Below are positions 38,270 through 40,701 of a DNA stretch of 40,701 nucleotides, piece by piece. The translations under genes were made by a program, and so were the position numbers. The notes beneath the pieces were generated by a model. The model was not told the origin of the DNA. It worked only from the letters and a program-made list of their open reading frames with translations, and ran no database searches. The stretch's first letter is position 1. The number at the start of each line of letters is the position of its first letter. Location of the stretch: assembly GCA_017443265.1 (NCBI GenBank), contig JAFSOU010000060.1, forward strand, positions 1 through 40,701, written 5' to 3'. Source of the DNA: Bacteroidales bacterium (GTDB lineage Bacteria; Bacteroidota; Bacteroidia; Bacteroidales; P3).

Positions 38270-38995
38270 ATGGCCGAAAAAGGTTATTTTGATGAATATT
38301 TCAAGGACTACCATAAACGTAAAGGCGCACCGAAATACGAGATACACTCGTGTGCGGAGCTGATCGACTGCATACAGCAGGCAGGCTTTTTGCCTTTGTT
38401 GGACAGCGGCATACCGGGTTTCTGTGCCGAGAGCCTTATGGCCGAGGAGTGCCGTTTCACCCAGTTCGACGACGGCAGCTGGGAATGGCCCCTGTGGCAA
38501 TGGAAAAGTGCGGCGGTTACCGAAGGCGACTGCGTGTATGGCAAGTTTTTCGACGGCAAGGCCGGATTTATCAGCCGAGAATGGTGGCCCGATTTCTACA
38601 ACTGGCGCCGCCATAGCCGTCCAGCCCCCGACTACGACAGCGTGGAGGGCGCCATCCTTGCCACCCTGCGCGAAAACGGCAGTTTCGTGGCCCGCGAGCT
38701 GCGTGCCGCCTGCGGCCTGACGGGTCCCAAGATGCGCGGCCGGTTCGACAGCTATGTGAACAAGCTGCAGATGGGCTGCTATATCGTTACCGAAGATTTT
38801 GTATATCCCAGGGACAAGCACGGACGGGAATACGGTTTCGGATGGTCGCTGCTCACTACCCCCGAAAACCTTCTGGGCACAGCAGCTTGCAAATGCGGGC
38901 GCACCCCAGATAAGTCGTACCAACGCATGGCCGCGCACCTGCACTCGCTGTTGCCCGAAGCCACAGAAAAGCAGATTGCCAAATTGTTGAAATAA
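38270..38995 (+). CDS. AlkZ-related winged-helix protein
   Basis: A 241-residue cytoplasmic protein. The central and C-terminal parts (YDSVEGAILATLRENGSFVARELRAACGL, GRFDSYVNKLQMGCYIVTEDF) have the winged-helix pattern of AlkZ/YcaQ-type DNA glycosylases, and Bacteroidales proteins of this length are usually named AlkZ-related. Whether it repairs DNA is not shown; the usual QxQ catalytic motif of AlkZ was not seen. It reads divergently from the OmpA gene and ends with a hairpin at 38995-39023. Confidence 0.75.
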   Translation: MAEKGYFDEYFKDYHKRKGAPKYEIHSCAELIDCIQQAGFLPLLDSGIPGFCAESLMAEECRFTQFDDGSWEWPLWQWKSAAVTEGDCVYGKFFDGKAGFISREWWPDFYNWRRHSRPAPDYDSVEGAILATLRENGSFVARELRAACGLTGPKMRGRFDSYVNKLQMGCYIVTEDFVYPRDKHGREYGFGWSLLTTPENLLGTAACKCGRTPDKSYQRMAAHLHSLLPEATEKQIAKLLK

Positions 38996-39023
38996 AGCAC
39001 CATCTGAGAATTCAGTGGTGCTT
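38995..39023 (+). terminator. Hairpin past the AlkZ-related gene
   Basis: AAGCACCA (38995-39002) pairs with TGGTGCTT (39016-39023), extended by CTGA/TCAG around GAAT with one bulged base. It overlaps the end of the stop codon. No T-run follows on the plus strand, so termination is likely but weak. Confidence 0.5.
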
Positions 39024-39128
39024 CGTATAATCGAATATTCCTTTCATTTACGACATTGTAAGTGAAAACAACATTCACCCAATGACAATAGGCCGACTAT
39101 GTCCTGTGACGGCACTTGTCGGACGGAT

Positions 39129-39737
39129 TCAAAGGCTTTTCAGCCATTTCTCCACCTTGGCTTTGCCAGTGCGCACCTCGTGTCCGTAGATGCTGAAGCC
39201 TTTCATTACATTGGCCTTGGGAAAAGCTTTCTTAACGTCGCCTACGCAGTTGGCCAGTCCGCTGCCTTCGTGGGTGGTGAAGGGAATGACTGTCTTGCCG
39301 GCAAGGTCGATGTCGCGGAACAGCGTGAACATCACCTGCGGGTAGGTGCCCCACCACACTGGTCCGCCGATGAAGACGGTATCGTACTTGCTGAGGTCGG
39401 GGGCAGCACCTTCGTATGGCGGCAGCTCGCCCTTGTTGGCCTCTTCCTTGGCAAGGTTGATAAGCGGAGTGTAGGCCATGCCGTCGTACTTATGGGTGAC
39501 GATTTCGAACTGGTCGGCGCCGGTGATTTCGCTGATGTAGTCGGCCACGATTTTGGTATTGCCGACCTCGATGTTTCCCACGCTGTAGTTGTCGCCCGCG
39601 TGGGAGAAGAAAATGACTATCTTGTTCATTGTGTTAGTTTTTGATTGCGTCATTGTGTTAATGTTTTCTTGTTTGCTTTGTGCATTGCAGCCGCTGGCCA
39701 GAAGGAGTGCGAGGGCTGCTGTGAGGATCTTTTTCAT
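39129..39737 (-). CDS. Flavodoxin-family protein with lipoprotein signal
   Basis: A 202-residue protein. From residue 37 it is a flavodoxin: KIVIFFSHAGDNYSVGN is the FMN-phosphate loop, followed by YDTVFIGGPVWWGTYPQVM and PFTTHEGSGLANCV, as in the larger flavodoxin/flavin reductase proteins of Bacteroidales. In front is a lipoprotein signal (MKKILTAALALLLASGCNAQ), which would put an FMN protein outside the cytoplasm. An internal start at 39629 (MNKIVIFF) would give a plain cytoplasmic flavodoxin. It follows the CMD-cupin gene by 43 bp in the same direction, suggesting joint transcription. Confidence 0.85.
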   Translation of the reverse strand: MKKILTAALALLLASGCNAQSKQENINTMTQSKTNTMNKIVIFFSHAGDNYSVGNIEVGNTKIVADYISEITGADQFEIVTHKYDGMAYTPLINLAKEEANKGELPPYEGAAPDLSKYDTVFIGGPVWWGTYPQVMFTLFRDIDLAGKTVIPFTTHEGSGLANCVGDVKKAFPKANVMKGFSIYGHEVRTGKAKVEKWLKSL

Positions 39738-39780
39738 TGCGTGATTGTGTGAATGCGTTATTGTGTTAGTATTTTGCAAA

Positions 39781-40701
39781 TTACTGCAAGGTATTGTACT
39801 GTTCGTCGCTGACCGGCTCCAGCCACTCGTTGCTGTTGCCGGGCTTGGCGTTGGCGTGGTAGGTAAGGTGCTGCATCCAGCTGTCTTTGGCGGCACCGTG
39901 CCAATGCTTCACGCCCTCGGGGACGGCGATGGTGACGCCGGGTTTCAGCTCCACGGCGGGCTTGCCCCACTCCTGGTACCAACCGCGGCCGCTCACGCAG
40001 ATGAGCACCTGCACGGCACCGTGGTGGACGTGCCAGTTGTTGCGGCAGCGGGGTTCGAAGCTGACGTTGCAGAGGCCGCTCACCGAGTCGAGCAAGGCGA
40101 GGTAGCTCTGCCCCGTGAAATACTTGGCGTAGGCGTCGTTGGGCTCGCCCAAGGGCCAGGATGAGGTGGAGACGGCGGGCATCGGCTGTCCGTCCACGGC
40201 GGCGGCGATGGCAGCCTCGCATCGCAGCGCCTCAGCCTCCATATCGTGCGAACGCAGCGCAGCGACGATACCGTTCAGCTGCTCCTCGGTGACACCCATA
40301 TTCAGCGCACCGCGCACGTGGGCCTGCAGTTGCGGCATCACACCCTCCAAGCCGCTCAGCGCGCTGACGGTGACCAACTCGCGGTCGGCATGGGTGAGTA
40401 GGTCGCGGGCAAAGATGTCGCCGAAGAGATGTGCCTTGAGGTAGTAATCCTCGGCGGAGCAGAAGTCATAGTTGAATGGCTGTCCGCTGAGCTTCGACTG
40501 CACCTCGGTGCCTTGCTTGAGGGCATCGTAGCTGTCGGGTAGCGGCGACGATTCGACGCCCAACTCCACATCGCCACGCTGCTCCATCACATTCTTGAGA
40601 GTTCCCATGGCGTTGAGTGAACGCGGGAAGCCCGTGTAGGCATAGAGCTGCGAGAGGGCTTCCTTCATCTGGTTGGCGGTGAGGCCTGCGTCGAAGCCCT
40701 C
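39781..40701 (-). CDS. Carboxymuconolactone decarboxylase-cupin fusion protein (5' end outside window)
   Basis: At least 306 residues, open to the right edge of the window, so the N-terminus is missing. The first half has two CMD-like segments (EGFDAGLTANQMKEALSQLY and LLTHADRELVTVSALSGLEG with the usual helical surroundings), although without an obvious CxxC pair. The second half is a cupin (NNWHVHHGAVQVLICVSGRGWYQEWGKP and VPEGVKHWHGA) with metal-binding histidines in the HVHH and HWH patterns. Such fusions are common in Bacteroidales beside flavodoxins and are presumed redox or detoxification proteins. The downstream flavodoxin supports a redox role. Confidence 0.88.
   Translation of the reverse strand, partial: EGFDAGLTANQMKEALSQLYAYTGFPRSLNAMGTLKNVMEQRGDVELGVESSPLPDSYDALKQGTEVQSKLSGQPFNYDFCSAEDYYLKAHLFGDIFARDLLTHADRELVTVSALSGLEGVMPQLQAHVRGALNMGVTEEQLNGIVAALRSHDMEAEALRCEAAIAAAVDGQPMPAVSTSSWPLGEPNDAYAKYFTGQSYLALLDSVSGLCNVSFEPRCRNNWHVHHGAVQVLICVSGRGWYQEWGKPAVELKPGVTIAVPEGVKHWHGAAKDSWMQHLTYHANAKPGNSNEWLEPVSDEQYNTLQ

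Overview
The window looks like chromosome of a member of the order Bacteroidales (phylum Bacteroidota). Evidence: promoters of the Bacteroidota type (TTTG, about 19-20 bp, TAnnTTTG) in front of many genes, including three good two-box matches (ssb, the epimerase, the AbrB-like gene); many small lipoproteins with unknown function; a fimbrillin-like lipoprotein; weak Shine-Dalgarno sequences at most genes; and typical Bacteroidales gene families (OmpA with an extra N-terminal domain, AlkZ-related protein, AAA/DUF4143 ATPase, YhcG/DUF1016 nuclease, DUF3990/DUF3791). No rRNA, tRNA or CRISPR array was seen.

Layout. 0-6 kb: tandem repeats, ssb, an unknown lipoprotein, then a preQ1/queuosine block on the minus strand (an NSS-family sodium symporter, queF, queC, a repeat-filled spacer, queD, queE). 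6-9.3 kb: repeat-rich DNA around a large fimbrillin-like lipoprotein, with a 154-bp MITE-like element. 9.3-15.7 kb (plus strand): lipoprotein, FMN-binding membrane protein, HerA/DUF853 ATPase, a secreted 20-residue-repeat protein next to a radical SAM/SPASM enzyme, and tcdA. 15.7-20.7 kb: an accessory zone between tcdA and nadB, with a DUF3791/DUF3990 module, a RelE/ParE-type toxin-antitoxin pair, a lipoprotein, a YhcG nuclease and a secreted protein. 20.7-26.4 kb: nadB, MATE transporter, HisK-type phosphatase, DgkA-type kinase, second MATE transporter. 26.4-33.4 kb: an AT-rich insert with a UDP-sugar epimerase, a 1622-residue protein (two glycosyltransferases, kinase, methyltransferase, two more glycosyltransferase-like domains) and a SLOG-like protein. 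33.4-40.7 kb: AbrB-like regulator with acyltransferase, lipoprotein, AAA ATPase, OmpA protein, AlkZ-related protein, flavodoxin, and a CMD-cupin protein cut by the window edge.

Four points stand out. (1) Accessory genes sit between copies of the 3' end of a host gene: an 89-bp exact copy and a 36-bp exact copy of the tcdA 3' end border the two toxin-type modules, and a 74-bp copy (one mismatch) of the ompA-like 3' end lies beyond the inserted AAA ATPase. This suggests a common way of adding cassettes behind conserved genes. (2) The 1622-residue protein resembles a one-chain surface-glycan polymerase with a built-in kinase/methyltransferase that could cap chains, analogous to WbdD. (3) A SPASM enzyme with a textbook cysteine pattern is paired with a secreted repeat protein. 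(4) Several repeat families and hairpins fill the spacers, and two places look like short independent transcripts.
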